Shown piece after piece: positions 1-8,722 of a stretch of DNA of 12,313 nt; the stretch's first letter is position 1, and each line of letters opens with the position of its first letter. The notes under the pieces are model-generated. The model made no database searches. It was given only the letters and a program-made list of their open reading frames with translations, and had not been told where the DNA came from. Made by a program: the position numbers and the translations under genes. This DNA is from Owenia fusiformis (taxonomy: Eukaryota > Annelida > Polychaeta > Sabellida > Oweniidae). The stretch covers positions 6,188 through 18,500 of the forward strand of contig CAIIXF020000371.1 of the NCBI GenBank assembly GCA_903813345.2, read 5' to 3'.

Positions 1-881
1 AAGGTCACTGAAGGTCAACTAAAGGTCATAGTTCAAAACTAAGGTCAGATTTGAGTTCCTGAGATCTTGTAGATGCTTTTTAAAAAAAAGTTTGGTCAAT
101 TTAGAGCAAGTTGAAATTTGACCTTGAAAAATTTTGAAATTTGACCTTTTTTCAGTTTTTGAGTTCTAATATCTCAAAACTGGAGCAAAATTTTAATAAA
201 TAGTCAATTGCTAATATGTGTAGAACCTTTAGAGGAATATATATTCTGACTTTCAGTAAAAAAAATTGATTTGTAGTCTCCAATTTTGAGGAACTTAGAA
301 AACACAGTTTGTGATTTCCTTTGATGACCTTGACCTTTGACCTTGCAAATTTTACTTTTTTAGACCTCAGAAGATCTTTTGTGAATAAATATACCTAAAT
401 TTGAATCCAGAAAATCGATTTGAAAAATCAACTTTTTTGACCTTTCGGAGGTCACTGAAGGTCAACTAAAGGTCAAAGGTCAAAAATAAGGTCAGATTTG
501 GAATCCTGAGAACTTGTAGATGAGTTTTAAAAAAAAAATTGGTCAATTTGAAGCAAGTTGAAAAAAGACCTTTTTTGACCTTTTTTGACCTTCAATATCT
601 CAAAATCTAGGCAAAATTTCTCTAGACGGCAAAAGGCTCAGACTAATAGAATACTAATATCTATCTGTATGCAAAAATTCAGCCAAAAATATTGATGTGT
701 AGTGTCAGGATTTGAGAAACTTTAAAAAAACTTAGAGTTGACCTAGATTTTGACCTTTGACCTTGACCTAGATAAAAATTCCTTTCCCGCCAAGTTCAGC
801 CAAGGTTCCTAGTAGGAGCATATAAGAGTTAACTCAGACCTAGCTAGAAGTAGGAGAAAAAGAGGGAGGAAGAATAAATAA
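1..881 (+). repeat. Module A1, partial (units b and c)
   Basis: This is the right-hand two thirds of an A module, cut by the window edge. Unit b spans 1-447 and unit c spans 448-881. Each starts with a run of GGTCA half-sites, passes through an A-run and an ATATCTCAAAA core, and ends in TGACCTTTGACCT. Position 1 corresponds to 2960 in A3, 1581 in A2 and 10660 in A4. The tail (about 808-870) matches A3 rather than A2 or A4, so A1 and A3 form one subfamily. No coding frame is credible. Confidence 0.93.
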
Positions 882-933
882 TAATAAAGAATAATAAAGA
901 ATAAAGAATAAAGAATAATATCTACAAAATTGA

Positions 934-960
934 TAGGAGGCCCCCCGATGGGGCCTCCTA
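934..960 (+). repeat. GC-rich hairpin, cassette type H1, copy 1
   Basis: The left arm TAGGAGGCCCC (934-944) pairs perfectly over 11 bp with GGGGCCTCCTA (950-960) around the loop CCGAT. The hairpin is an island of very high GC in almost pure A/T/purine sequence. No T-run follows on the plus strand, so it is not a standard intrinsic terminator in that direction. Confidence 0.9.
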
Positions 961-986
961 ATAAAGAATAATATCTACAAAATTGA

Positions 987-1013
987 TAGGAGGCCCCCCG
1001 ATGGGGCCTCCTA
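987..1013 (+). repeat. GC-rich hairpin, cassette type H1, copy 2
   Basis: Same 11-bp stem (987-997 with 1003-1013) and loop CCGAT as the copy at 934-960, with the same 14-bp leader immediately before it. Confidence 0.9.
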
Positions 1014-1042
1014 ATAATAAAGAATAATATCTACAAAATTGA

Positions 1043-1069
1043 TAGGAGGCCCCCCGATGGGGCCTCCTA
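1043..1069 (+). repeat. GC-rich hairpin, cassette type H1, copy 3
   Basis: Same 11-bp stem (1043-1053 with 1059-1069) and loop CCGAT. This is the last cassette before the A2 head, which starts 22 bp downstream. Confidence 0.9.
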
Positions 1070-1090
1070 ATAATAAAGAATAAAGAATAA

Positions 1091-1136
1091 CTAGAAGATT
1101 GCAAGCAATCTTACGGAGGCCCCGTAGGCTTTTTTG
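1091..1136 (+). other. Module A2 head: CTAG, two stem-loops, T-run
   Basis: CTAG (1091-1094) is followed directly by AAGATTGC (1095-1102), loop AA and GCAATCTT (1105-1112), a perfect 8-bp stem. A second stem, TACGG (1112-1116) with CCGTA (1122-1126) around AGGCC, precedes GGC and six T residues (1130-1135). On the plus strand this looks like a bacterial intrinsic terminator. On the minus strand the first hairpin abuts CTAG then T, like a Helitron 3' end. Both readings are inference from shape. The head is repeated at 2470 and 10170. Confidence 0.7.
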
Positions 1137-2462
1137 AACATTTAAAGGTCAGCCAAAGGTCAAATCTTAAATACAAGGACATATATGAACTCCAGGCATC
1201 TTGTAGATGATTTAAAAAAAAAAGTGTGGTCAATTTGAAGCAATGTGAAATTTGACCTTGAAAAATTTCAACATTAGACCTTTTTCAGTTTTTGAGGTCC
1301 AATATCTCAAAACTGGTGCAGAATTTTAATAGATAATCAATTGTTATTATGTGTAAAACCTTTAGAGGAATATATATCCTGACTTTAATTCAAAAATATT
1401 GATTTGTAGTCACAAACTTTGAGAAACTTAGAAAACACAATTTGTGATCTTGTTTGATGACCTTGACCTTTGACCTTACAGGTTTTACTTTTTTAGACCT
1501 TAGTATATCTTTTCTGATTGAAGAAACCTAAATTTGAATCCAGAAAATCAATTTGAAAAATTAACTTTTTTGACCTTTCGAAGGTCACTGAAGGTCAACT
1601 AAAGGTCATAGGTCAAAACTAAGGTCAGATTTGAGTTCCTGAGATCTTGTAGATGCTTTTTAAAAAAAAGTTTGGTCAATTTAGAGCAAGTTGAAATTTG
1701 ACCTTGAAAAATTTTGAAATTTGACCTTTTTTCAGTTTTTGAGTTCTAATATCTCAAAACTGGAGCAAAATTTTAATAAATAGTCAATTGCTATTATGTG
1801 TAGAACCTTTAGAGGAATATATATTCTGACTTTCAGTAAAAAAAATTGATTTGTAGTCTCCAATTTTGAGAAACTTAGAAAACACAGTTTTTGATTTCGT
1901 TTGATGACCTTGACCTTTGACCTTGCAAATTTTACTTTTTTAGACCTCAAAAGATATTTTGTGAATAAATATACCTAAATTTGAATCCAGAAAATCGATT
2001 TGAAAAATCAACTTTTTTGACCTTTCAGAGGTCACTGAAGGTCAACCAAAGGTCAAAGGTCAAAAGTAAGGTCAGATTTGGAATCCTGAGAACTTGTAGA
2101 TGAGTTTTAAAAAAAAATCCGGTCAATTTGAAGCAAGTTGAAAAAAGTCCTTTTTTGACCTTTTTTTGACCTTCAATATCTCAAAATCTAGGCAAAATTT
2201 CTCTAGACGGCAAAAGGCTAAGACTAATAGAATACTAATATCTATCTGTGTGCAAAAATTCAGCCAAAAATATTTAAGTGTAGTGTCAGGATTTGAGAAA
2301 CTTGAAAAAAACTTAGATTTGACCTAGATTTTGACCTTTGACCTTGACCTAGATAAAAATTCCTTTCCCGCCAAGTTCAGCCCAGGTCCCTAGTAGGACT
2401 ATGTAGTAGCTAGTTAAAAGTTAGTTGGAAGTAGGAGAAAAAGAGGGAGGAAGAATAAATAA
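1091..2462 (+). repeat. Module A2, complete (head, units a-b-c, purine tail)
   Basis: A complete A module of about 1.37 kb. After the head come unit a (about 1141-1580), unit b (1581-2027) and unit c (2028-2462), which are diverged homologues of 435-447 bp. Units a and b are closest to each other. Unit c alone carries the 14-mer GACGGCAAAAGGCT (2206-2219) and the tail ending in a GAGAAAAAGAGGGAGGAAG block. The start-to-start distance to A3 is 1379 bp. A4, 9079 bp downstream, is almost identical: I found two substitutions, at 1115/10194 and 2099/11178. A 72-codon minus-strand frame in unit b is only a repeat frame. Confidence 0.95.
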
Positions 2463-2469
2463 TAAAGAA

Positions 2470-2515
2470 CTAGAAGATTGCAAGCAATCTTACGGAGGCC
2501 CCGTAGGCTTTTTTG
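2470..2515 (+). other. Module A3 head: CTAG, two stem-loops, T-run
   Basis: Same structure as the A2 head: CTAG, an 8-bp AAGATTGC/GCAATCTT stem, a TACGG/CCGTA stem and a six-T run. It is separated from the A2 tail by only a few bases of AATAAAG linker, so here two A modules are in direct tandem without a hairpin cassette between them. Confidence 0.7.
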
Positions 2516-3840
2516 AACATTTAAAGGTCAGCCAAAGGTCAAATCTTAAATACAAGGACATATATGAACTCCAGGCATCTTGTAGATGGTTTTAAAAAAA
2601 AAGTTTGGTCAATTTGAAGCAATGTGAAATTTGACCTTGAAAAATTTCAACATTAGACCTTTTTCAGTTTTTGAGGTCCAATATCTCAAAACTGGTGCAG
2701 AATTTTAATAGATAATCAATTGTTATTATGTGTAAAACCTTTAGAGGAATATATATCCTGACTTTAATTCAAAAATATTGATTTGTAGTCACAAACTTTG
2801 AGAAACTTAGAAAACACAGTTTGTGATCTTGTTTGATGACCTTGACCTTTGACCTTACAGGTTTTACTTTTTTAGACCTCAGTATATCTTTTCTGATTGA
2901 AGAAACCTAAATTTGAATCCAGAAAATCAATTTGAAAAATTAACTTTTTTGACCTTTCGAAGGTCACTGAAGGTCAACTAAAGGTCATAGTTCAAAACTA
3001 AGGTCAGATTTGAGTTCCTGAGATCTTGTAGATGCTTTTTAAAAAAAGTCTGGTCAATTTAGAGCAAGTTGAAATTTGACCTTGAAAAATTTTGAAATTT
3101 GACCTTTTTTCAGTTTTTGAGTTCTAATATCTCAAAACTGGAGCAAAATTTTAATAAATAGTCAATTGCTAATATGTGTAGAACCTTTAGAGGAATATAT
3201 ATTCTGACTTTCAGTAAAAAAAATTGATTTGTAGTCTCCAATTTTGAGAAACTTAGAAAACACAGTTTGTGATTTCGTTTGATGACCTTGACCTTTGACC
3301 TTGCAAATTTTACCTTTTTAGACCTCAGAAGATCTTTTGTGAATAAATATACCTAAATTTGAATCCAGAAAATCGATTTGAAAAATCAACTTTTTTGACC
3401 TTTCGGAGGTCACTGAAGGTCAACCAAAGGTCAAAGGTCAAAAGTAAGGTCAGATTTGGAATCCTGAGAACTTGTAGATGAGTTTTAAAAAAAAAATTGG
3501 TCAATTTGAAGCAAGTTGAAAAAAGACCTTTTTTGACCTTTTTTTGACCTTCAATATCTCAAAATCTAGGCAAAATTTCTCTAGACGGCAAAAGGCTAAG
3601 ACTAATAGAATACTAATATCTATCTGTGTGCAAAAGTTCAGCCAAAAATATATTAGTGTAGTGTCAGGATTTGAGAAACTTGAAAAAAACTTAGAGTTGA
3701 CCTAGATTTTGACCTTTGACCTTGACCTAGATAAAAATTCCTTTCCCGCCAAGTTCAGCCAAGGTTCCTAGTAGGAGCATATAAGAGTTAACTCAGACCT
3801 AGCTAGAAGTAGGAGAAAAAGAGGGAGGAAGAATAAATTA
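2470..3840 (+). repeat. Module A3, complete
   Basis: Unit a runs from about 2516 to 2959, unit b from 2960 to 3405 and unit c from 3406 to 3840. The distal part of unit c (about 3765-3815) matches A1 and differs clearly from A2/A4, giving an alternating subfamily order A1-like, A2-like, A1-like. Small differences from A1 include poly-A length (about 3040) and scattered substitutions. There is no coding potential. Confidence 0.95.
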
Positions 3841-3896
3841 CTAGATTTTGGAAATTGAACGAGTTCAATTTCAGACTCCAGATCTAGACTTTTTTT
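3841..3896 (+). other. Module B1 head: nested stem-loop with T-run
   Basis: GAAATTGAAC (3851-3860) pairs over 10 bp with GTTCAATTTC (3863-3872) around loop GA. Outside it CTAGAT (3841-3846) can pair with ATCTAG (3882-3887), and TTGG with CCAG, giving a nested structure followed by seven T residues (3890-3896). In plus orientation it resembles an intrinsic terminator. On the minus strand it reads hairpin, six nucleotides, CTAG, T. AGACTCCAGAT (3873-3883) is the left arm of the hairpin that closes the module at 5124-5151. Confidence 0.75.
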
Positions 3897-3953
3897 AGCC
3901 GAGTCATCCAGAATAAGCCGAGTCATCCAAAATAAGCTGAGTCATCAAGAAAA
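3897..3953 (+). repeat. 19-bp tandem repeat, three copies (GAGTCATC core)
   Basis: Three consecutive 19-bp units begin at 3897, 3916 and 3935. All contain AGCYGAGTCATC. The third has TGAGTCA, the AP-1 consensus in animals and fungi, but one site in a repeat of unknown host has no demonstrated meaning. The array links the head to the pentamer tract and recurs at 8723-8779 and about 11600-11657. Confidence 0.9.
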
Positions 3954-4150
3954 AGATGGATGGATAAAATAGGAAGGTAGGATAGGATAGAATAGGAAGG
4001 AACGATAGGATAGAATAAGAAAGAAGGATAGGATAGAACAGAATAGGAAGAAATGATATGATAGGAGAGGATAGGAAGGAAATGATACGAAGGAAGGATA
4101 GATAGGAAGGATAGGATAGGATAGGGTAAGATCAGATAGGAAGGATGGAT
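3954..4150 (+). repeat. Degenerate GGATA/GGAAG pentamer microsatellite
   Basis: About 195 bp of GGATA, GGAAG and AGAAT pentamers on a strand almost devoid of C and rich in purine. Read on the minus strand it gives serine/proline/leucine/tyrosine-rich low-complexity peptides, which explains the long open frame across it. B2 has the same tract at about 8780-8976, and B3 has a version with one extra 10-bp step. Confidence 0.93.
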
Positions 4151-4190
4151 GACTTTCTATCAGGATACCATCAGATCGATTTTCCGAAAT

Positions 4191-4664
4191 TTCAAAACGC
4201 CATAACTTCCGAACCAGGAGTCGAATCGAAATATGATTTAAAGATTCGGATTCCTGACAAAATTCTACCCCTAATTCATAACTCATACGTTAAATTTGGC
4301 GAATTTTTATTTTGACCTACTTTTCAGACACCATATCTCAAAAGTGGGTCAAAATACTCTCTGACGGCAAAAGGCTAACACTATTAGCACACTCTTGGCT
4401 ACATGTATACACAATTTCGAAGAATATAATTAAAGTGTAGTGTCAGAATCGCAAAACTAAGGAAAAACTTTGAATTTGACCTAGATTTTGACCTAGGCAT
4501 TTTGGTGTCCAAATTTTGAAGCTAGATGGCTTTTGAGGTCCCATTCTTTTAAAAGTTTTCATTATATTTAGCTGAACTCAGTCTTTATTTCGTATTTTTC
4601 ACTTCAAAAAAATTTTTTTCCCTATTGACTTAACATGGGCACCAAATTTAGCGATTTTTGAGCT
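4191..4664 (+). repeat. B1 body unit 1 (about 474 bp)
   Basis: The unit starts at the TTCAAAACGCCATAAC block and contains an imperfect ACTTCCG/CAGGAGT inverted repeat (4205-4221), CCATATCTCAAAA, GACGGCAAAAGGCT (4363-4376), GTGTAGTGTCAG, a TGACCTAG pair, and a distal CTTTTTTTCC-type stretch. It is the full-length form of the unit found truncated at 7615-7754 and 11933-12072. Confidence 0.88.
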
Positions 4665-5095
4665 TTCAAAACGCCATAACTTCCGAACCGGAAGTCTGAT
4701 CCAAATTTGATTTGCAGATTCGGATTCCTGAGATCATTCTACACTTATTTCATAACTCACATGTTGAATTTGGAGAACTTTTTGTTCTGACCTACTTTTC
4801 GGACGCCATATCTCAAAATCAGTAACAGTAATCAAAAATCTGATGGCACACTATGAAAGGGCTGTTTCTAAGCTACATAATGAAAAAAAGAGGAAGACGT
4901 TTCGATAAATTACGAAGAAGATAATAGACAGAAGGTTGAAAATGTAAGATTTGACCTAGTTCTTGACCTTTGACCTAGATAAAAAATTGACCCAATTTCC
5001 CACCAACTAGATTCTGAACCTAAATGAACTGTATAATGGTCTTTACTGGATACCTTATAGTTATAGAAAAAACGTCTAAAGAATAATAAAGAAGA
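4665..5095 (+). repeat. B1 body unit 2, terminal type
   Basis: It has the same start as unit 1, with a perfect ACTTCCG-AAC-CGGAAGT inverted repeat at 4679-4695. After the ATATCTCAAAA core it diverges into a terminal form that lacks the 14-mer and ends in TGACCTTTGACCT (4964-4976) and a GACCCAATTTCCCA stretch. The terminal form also closes C1 and C2. Confidence 0.87.
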
Positions 5096-5123
5096 ATAAT
5101 AAGAAGAATACTGGCAAAAACAA

Positions 5124-5151
5124 TAGACTCCAGATTGACATCTGGAGTCTA
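5124..5151 (+). repeat. Hairpin cassette type H2, closing module B1
   Basis: TAGACTCCAGAT (5124-5135) pairs perfectly over 12 bp with ATCTGGAGTCTA (5140-5151) around loop TGAC. It is preceded by the leader ACTGGCAAAAACAA (5110-5123). Its right arm could also pair with AGACTCCAGAT in the module head (3873-3883), so the module is bracketed by an 11-bp inverted repeat. Confidence 0.9.
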
Positions 5152-5236
5152 ATAATAAAGAATAAAGAATAATAATATCTACAAAATTGATAGGAGGCCC
5201 CCCGATGGGGCCTCCTAATAAAGAATAAAGAATAAA
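5152..5236 (+). repeat. AT-rich linker with one H1 hairpin cassette
   Basis: AATAAAG repeats surround one H1 cassette: stem 5191-5201 with 5207-5217, loop CCGAT, leader ATCTACAAAATTGA just before. It is identical in stem and loop to the three cassettes at 934-1069, about 4 kb away, so the cassette moves or is copied as a unit. Confidence 0.9.
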
Positions 5237-5244
5237 TAGATTGG

Positions 5245-5267
5245 TAAATTGAACAAAGTTCAATTTA
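5245..5267 (+). other. Module C1 head stem-loop
   Basis: TAAATTGAAC (5245-5254) pairs over 10 bp with GTTCAATTTA (5258-5267) around loop AAA. The outer base pair differs from the B heads (T-A instead of G-C) with both arms changed together. AGACTCCAGAT follows at once (5268-5278), as in the B heads. No T-run follows. Confidence 0.85.
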
Positions 5268-5285
5268 AGACTCCAGATTGATTTA

Positions 5286-5450
5286 CTTGAGTAAAGAGCT
5301 GAGTAGGACGCTGAGTATGTAGATGATTAAGTAATTGAGTAAGTAGCTGAGTAGGTAGCTAAGTAGGTAGCTGAGTAAGTAGCTGAGTAGGTAGCTGAGT
5401 AGGTAGCTAAGTAGGTAGCCGAGTAGGTATGTAGGTAAGTAAGTAAGTAG
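5286..5450 (+). repeat. GTAG/GCTGA-type microsatellite in C1
   Basis: About 165 bp built from 4-bp steps (GTAG, GTAA, CTGA) with a frequent 12-bp higher-order step AGCTGAGTAGGT. Interruptions at the left end are shared with the C2 tract, so that edge is older than the expansion. The minus strand reads as repeating leucine/serine/tyrosine or alanine/threonine/tyrosine, which is a by-product. Confidence 0.92.
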
Positions 5451-6926
5451 GAATTGTTGAAAGTATATTTGATGGATCTGCATTGTGGATACTGGCAAAT
5501 TTGAATTTTAAACAAATGTGAATTTTAAAATGGCATAGAATCTAAACTGGGAGTCGGATTGAAAGTTTATTTGCAGATTTGGATTCCTTAGAAAATTCTA
5601 CCCTTAATTCATAACTCATAAATTAAATTTGGAGAACTTTTTATTTTGACCTACTTTTCGGACACCATATCTTAAAAGTGGGTCAAAATACTTTCTGACG
5701 GCAAAAGGCTAACACTATTAGCACACTCTTTGTTACATGTATACAAAATTTTGAAGCAAATTATTAAAGTGTAATGTCAGAATCGCAAAAATAAGGAAAA
5801 GCTATGAATTTGACCTAGATTTTGACCTTGGCATTTTGGTGTCCACATTTTGAAACTAGGTAGCCTTTGAGGTCCCCTTCTTTTATAGACTTTCATTATG
5901 TTGAGCTGTACTCAGTCTATACCTGGTATTTTACACTTCAAAATTATATTTTTCCCTATTGACATAACATGGGGCCAAATTTAGCAATTTCTGAGCTTTC
6001 AAAATGCCATAACTTCCGACCTGGAAGTCGAATCAAAATTTGGTTTGCAGATTCGGATTCCTGAGAAAATTCTACCCTTATTTCATAGCTCATATGTTAA
6101 ATTTGGAGAACTTTTTATTTTGACCTACATTTCGGACACCATATCTCAAAAGTGGGTCAAAATACTTTCTGACGGCAAAAGGCTAACATTATTAGCACAC
6201 TCTTTGCTACCTGTATACAAAATTTAGAAGCAAATCATTTAAGTGTAGTGTCAGAATCGTAAAAATTAGGAAAAACTATCAATTTGACCTAGATTTTGAC
6301 CTTGGGATTTTGGTGTCCAAATTTTGAAGCTAGGTAGCTTTTGGGTACCCTTCCTTTATAGGAATTCATTATGTTAAGCTGCACTCTGTCTATATCTCAT
6401 ATTTTACAATTAAAAAAAGTCTTTTTTCCCATTGACTTAACATGGGGCACCAAATTTAGCGATTTTTGAGCTTTCAAATCGCCATTACTTCCGAACGGGA
6501 GGTCGGATCGAAATTTGGTTTGCAGATTCGGATTCCTGAGAAAATTCTACCCTTATTTCATAGCTCATATGCTAAATTTGGAGAACTTTTTTAGTTTGAC
6601 CTACTTTCCGGACGCCATATCTCAAAATCGCTAAGAGTTATCAAAAAACGGATGGCACACTCTCGATTTGTTTTTTTCTAAGCTACATGTTGAAAAAAAG
6701 ATGAAGGAGTTACCACAAGTAACAACGAAGATAATTGACAGAATGTTAATTTTACCTAAATTTGACCTAGTTCTTGACCTTTGACCTAGATAAAAATTTG
6801 ACCTAATTTCCCAGAAACTAGGTTGATGGGCTATGTTAGCCATGTAAGTAGGTTAAAGTAAGTTCTTCTAGTTGCTGAGAAAAAGTGTTCGGAAAGAAAG
6901 AAAGAAAGAATGAATAACTAGATTGG

Positions 6927-6949
6927 TAAATTGAACAAAGTTCAATTTA
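6927..6949 (+). other. Module C2 head stem-loop
   Basis: TAAATTGAAC (6927-6936) pairs with GTTCAATTTA (6940-6949) around loop AAA, identical to C1. The upstream sequence here has the CTAG that C1 lacks. On the minus strand it reads hairpin, five nucleotides, CTAG, T. Confidence 0.85.
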
Positions 6950-6965
6950 AGACTCCAGATTGATT

Positions 6966-7152
6966 TACTTGAGTAAAGAGCTGAGTAAGTAACTGAGTAG
7001 GAAGCTGAGTAAGTAGATGATTAAGTAATTGAGTAAGTAGCTGAGTAGGTAGCTGAGCAGGTAGCTGAGTAAGTAGCTGAGTAGGTAGCTGAGTAAGTAG
7101 CTGAGTAGGTAGCTAAGTATGTAGCCGAGTAGGTAAGTGGGTAGGTAAGTAA
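6966..7152 (+). repeat. GTAG/GCTGA-type microsatellite in C2
   Basis: Homologue of the tract at 5286-5450, with a different number and order of the AGCTGAGTAGGT/AGCTGAGTAAGT steps, as expected from slippage or unequal exchange. It ends directly in the truncated body unit at about 7154. Confidence 0.92.
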
Positions 7153-7572
7153 GAATTTTTGACCGGAAGTCGGATTGAAATTTGGTTTGCAGATTTGGAT
7201 TCCTGAGAAAATTCTACCCTTAATTCATAACTCATAAGGTAAATTATGAGAACTTTTTATTTTGACCTACTTTACGGACACCATATCTCAAAAGTGGGTC
7301 AAAATACTTTCTGACGGCAAAAGGCTCTCACTATTAGCACACTCTTTGCTACCTGTATACAAAATTTTTAAGCAAATACTAAAAGTGTAGTGCCAGAATC
7401 GTAAAAATAAGGAAAAACTATGAATTTGACCTAGATTTTGACCTAGGCATTTTGGTGTCCAAATATTGAAACTAAGTAGCTTTTGAGGTCCCCTTCTTTT
7501 ATAGGAATTCATTATCTTAAGCTGTACTCAATCTATATCTCGTATTTTACACTTCAAAAACATCTTTTTTCC

Positions 7573-7754
7573 TTGACTTTCTATCAGGATACCATCAGAT
7601 CGATTTTCCGAAATTTCAAAACGCCATAACTTCCGAACCGGAAGTCGGATCGAAATTTCATTTAAAGATTCGGATTCCTGACAAAATTCTACCCCCAATT
7701 CATAACTCATACGTTAAATTTGGCGAATTTTTATTTTGACCTACTTTTCGGACA
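7573..7754 (+). repeat. Truncated B-type segment fused into C2
   Basis: Sequence from TTGACTT (7573-7579) through TTCAAAACGCC (7615) to GGACA (7754) matches the start of B1 body (4151 onward), then jumps to the CGCCAT of a new unit at 7755. The full B1 unit instead continues GGACACCATATCTC. The same jump occurs at 12072/12073 in B3. A perfect ACTTCCG-AAC-CGGAAGT inverted repeat lies at 7629-7645. Confidence 0.85.
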
Positions 7755-8666
7755 CGCCATAACTTTGGAACCGGAAGTCGGATCGAAATTTGATTTGCAG
7801 ATTCGGATTCCTGAGAAAAATCTACTCTTATTTTATAGCTCATATGTTAAATTTGGAGAACTTTTCATTTTGACCTACTTTTCGGACACCATATCTCAAA
7901 AGTGGGTAGAAATACTTTTTGACGGCAAAAGGCTAACACTATAAGCACACTCTTGGCTATCTGTATACAAAATTTTGAAGCAAATTATTAAAGTGTAGTG
8001 TCAGAATCGCAAAAATAAGAAAATACTATAAATTTGACCTAGATTTTGACCTAGGCATTTTGCTGTCCAAATTTTAAAGCTAGATAGCCTTCGAGATCCC
8101 CTTCTTTTATAGGCTTTCATTATGTTAAGCTGTACTCAGTCTATATCTCGTATTTTACACTTCGAAGAAATCTTTTTCCCCATTGACTTAACATGGGGCA
8201 CCAAATTTAGCGATTTTGAGATTTCAAAACGCTATAACTTCCGAACCGGTAGTCGGATCGAAATTTTGTTTGCAGATTAGGATTCCTGAGATAATTCTAC
8301 ACTTATTTGATAATTTGCACGTTGAATTTGGAGAACTTTTCATGTTCTGACCTACTTTTCGGACGCCATTTCTCAAAATCTGTAAGAGTAATCAAAAAAC
8401 GATTTGCCTTACGGAATTAGCTTTTTTTCTAAGGAACATGATGAAAAAAACCTGGAGCAAAAATACCAAAGGACGACTGAGAAAACTTGTAAAATAGTGA
8501 AAAACCACGATTTGACCTAGTTCTTGACCTCTGACCTAGATAAACATTTGACCTAATTTCCCAGAAACTAGGTTTCATTACCTAGTTGACTATGTTAGCA
8601 GATTTAAGTAAGTCCTTCTAGTTGCTGAGAAAAAGTGTTCAGAAAGAAAGAAAGAAAGAATAATAA

Positions 8667-8722
8667 CTAGATTTTGGAAATTGAACGAGTTCAATTTCAG
8701 ACTCCAGATCTAGACTTTTTTT
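8667..8722 (+). other. Module B2 head: nested stem-loop with T-run
   Basis: Same structure as 3841-3896: 10-bp stem 8677-8686 with 8689-8698, loop GA, outer CTAGAT/ATCTAG pairing, then seven T residues (8716-8722). Confidence 0.75.

Larger units (their letters stand above)
882..1090 (+). repeat. AT-rich linker with three GC-rich hairpin cassettes
   Basis: The linker is made of AATAAAG heptamers and AATAATA variants. Three hairpin cassettes are spaced 53 and 56 bp apart. Each cassette consists of the leader ATCTACAAAATTGA, an 11-bp stem with a 5-nt loop, and a return to AATAA sequence. AATAAA occurs many times, but here it is part of the simple repeat, so it is weak evidence for polyadenylation. 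No gene is seen. Confidence 0.9.
3841..5151 (+). repeat. Module B1, complete
   Basis: In order: head stem-loop (3841-3896), three 19-bp repeats (3897-3953), a GGATA/GGAAG pentamer tract (about 3954-4150), two body units (4191-4664 and 4665 to about 5095), an AATAAAG/GAAGAATAA tail and a terminal 12-bp hairpin (5124-5151). The block 3840-5155 looks identical to 8666-9981 at a constant offset of 4826. A 113-codon minus-strand frame (3945-4286) runs from a body unit into the pentamer tract. The homologous frame in B3 is interrupted by TGA, so I regard it as non-coding. Confidence 0.95.
5237..6917 (+). repeat. Module C1, complete
   Basis: In order: head hairpin (5245-5267), GTAG/GCTGA microsatellite (about 5286-5450), a short unique stretch (5451-5522), three body units (5523-5997, 5998-6472, 6473 to about 6860) and a GAAA tail (6893-6910). 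The first two body units contain GACGGCAAAAGGCT (5697-5710 and 6171-6184). The third is the terminal type, ending in TGACCTTTGACCT (6775-6787). The head lacks the CTAG seen at all other heads (TAGATT follows AATAA). Minus-strand leucine/serine/tyrosine frames over the microsatellite are repeat frames. Confidence 0.93.
6918..8666 (+). repeat. Module C2, complete, with a spliced-in B-type segment
   Basis: In order: CTAG (6918-6921), head hairpin (6927-6949), microsatellite (about 6966-7152), a left-truncated body unit (about 7154-7572), a B-type segment (7573-7754) carrying the start of a body unit, a full unit (7755-8222), a terminal unit (8223 to about 8610) and a GAAA tail (about 8642-8659). 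GACGGCAAAAGGCT occurs at 7313-7326 and 7921-7934. The B-type segment starts at a shared TTGACTT and ends abruptly at a GGACA-CGCCAT fusion, so C2 is a mosaic. No credible gene is present. Confidence 0.92.

Noticed and set aside
882-930. Polyadenylation signals (many AATAAA)
   Set aside because: They arise from the AATAAAG simple repeat and have no upstream gene.
882-1090. CRISPR array (three evenly spaced palindromic repeats)
   Set aside because: The spacers are not unique: the sequence between hairpins is the same leader and AATAAAG repeat each time. There are only three copies, no leader/cas context, and the same cassette occurs singly elsewhere.
1732-1950. 72-codon minus-strand frame, identical at 10811-11029
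   Set aside because: It lies inside A unit b. The copies in A1 and A3 are not maintained as the same frame, and A2/A4 identity extends equally over surrounding non-coding DNA.
3935-3945. AP-1 site TGAGTCA
   Set aside because: Only one of the three 19-bp repeats has it (the others read CGAGTCA), so there is no sign that the motif is maintained.
3945-4286. 113-codon minus-strand open frame, identical at 8771-9112 and partly similar at 7528-7710
   Set aside because: It runs from a body repeat into the pentamer microsatellite, giving a low-complexity end. Identity between copies follows from the DNA duplication, and the B3 homologue has an in-frame TGA.
4988-5037. Bacterial-type promoter TTGACC ... 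TATAAT
   Set aside because: The two hexamers are about 38 bp apart, far beyond the usual 16-18, and nothing downstream looks like a gene.
4910-5263. 117-codon minus-strand frame, also partly at 9736-9999
   Set aside because: It starts in linker DNA, crosses the H1 and H2 hairpins and simple AATAAAG repeats, then enters a terminal body unit. Start and length change with the linker, and no protein motif is seen.
5283-5515. Leucine/serine/tyrosine and alanine/threonine/tyrosine repeat peptides on the minus strand
   Set aside because: Two overlapping frames are open over the same GTAG/GCTGA microsatellite, as expected of a stop-free simple repeat and not of a gene.
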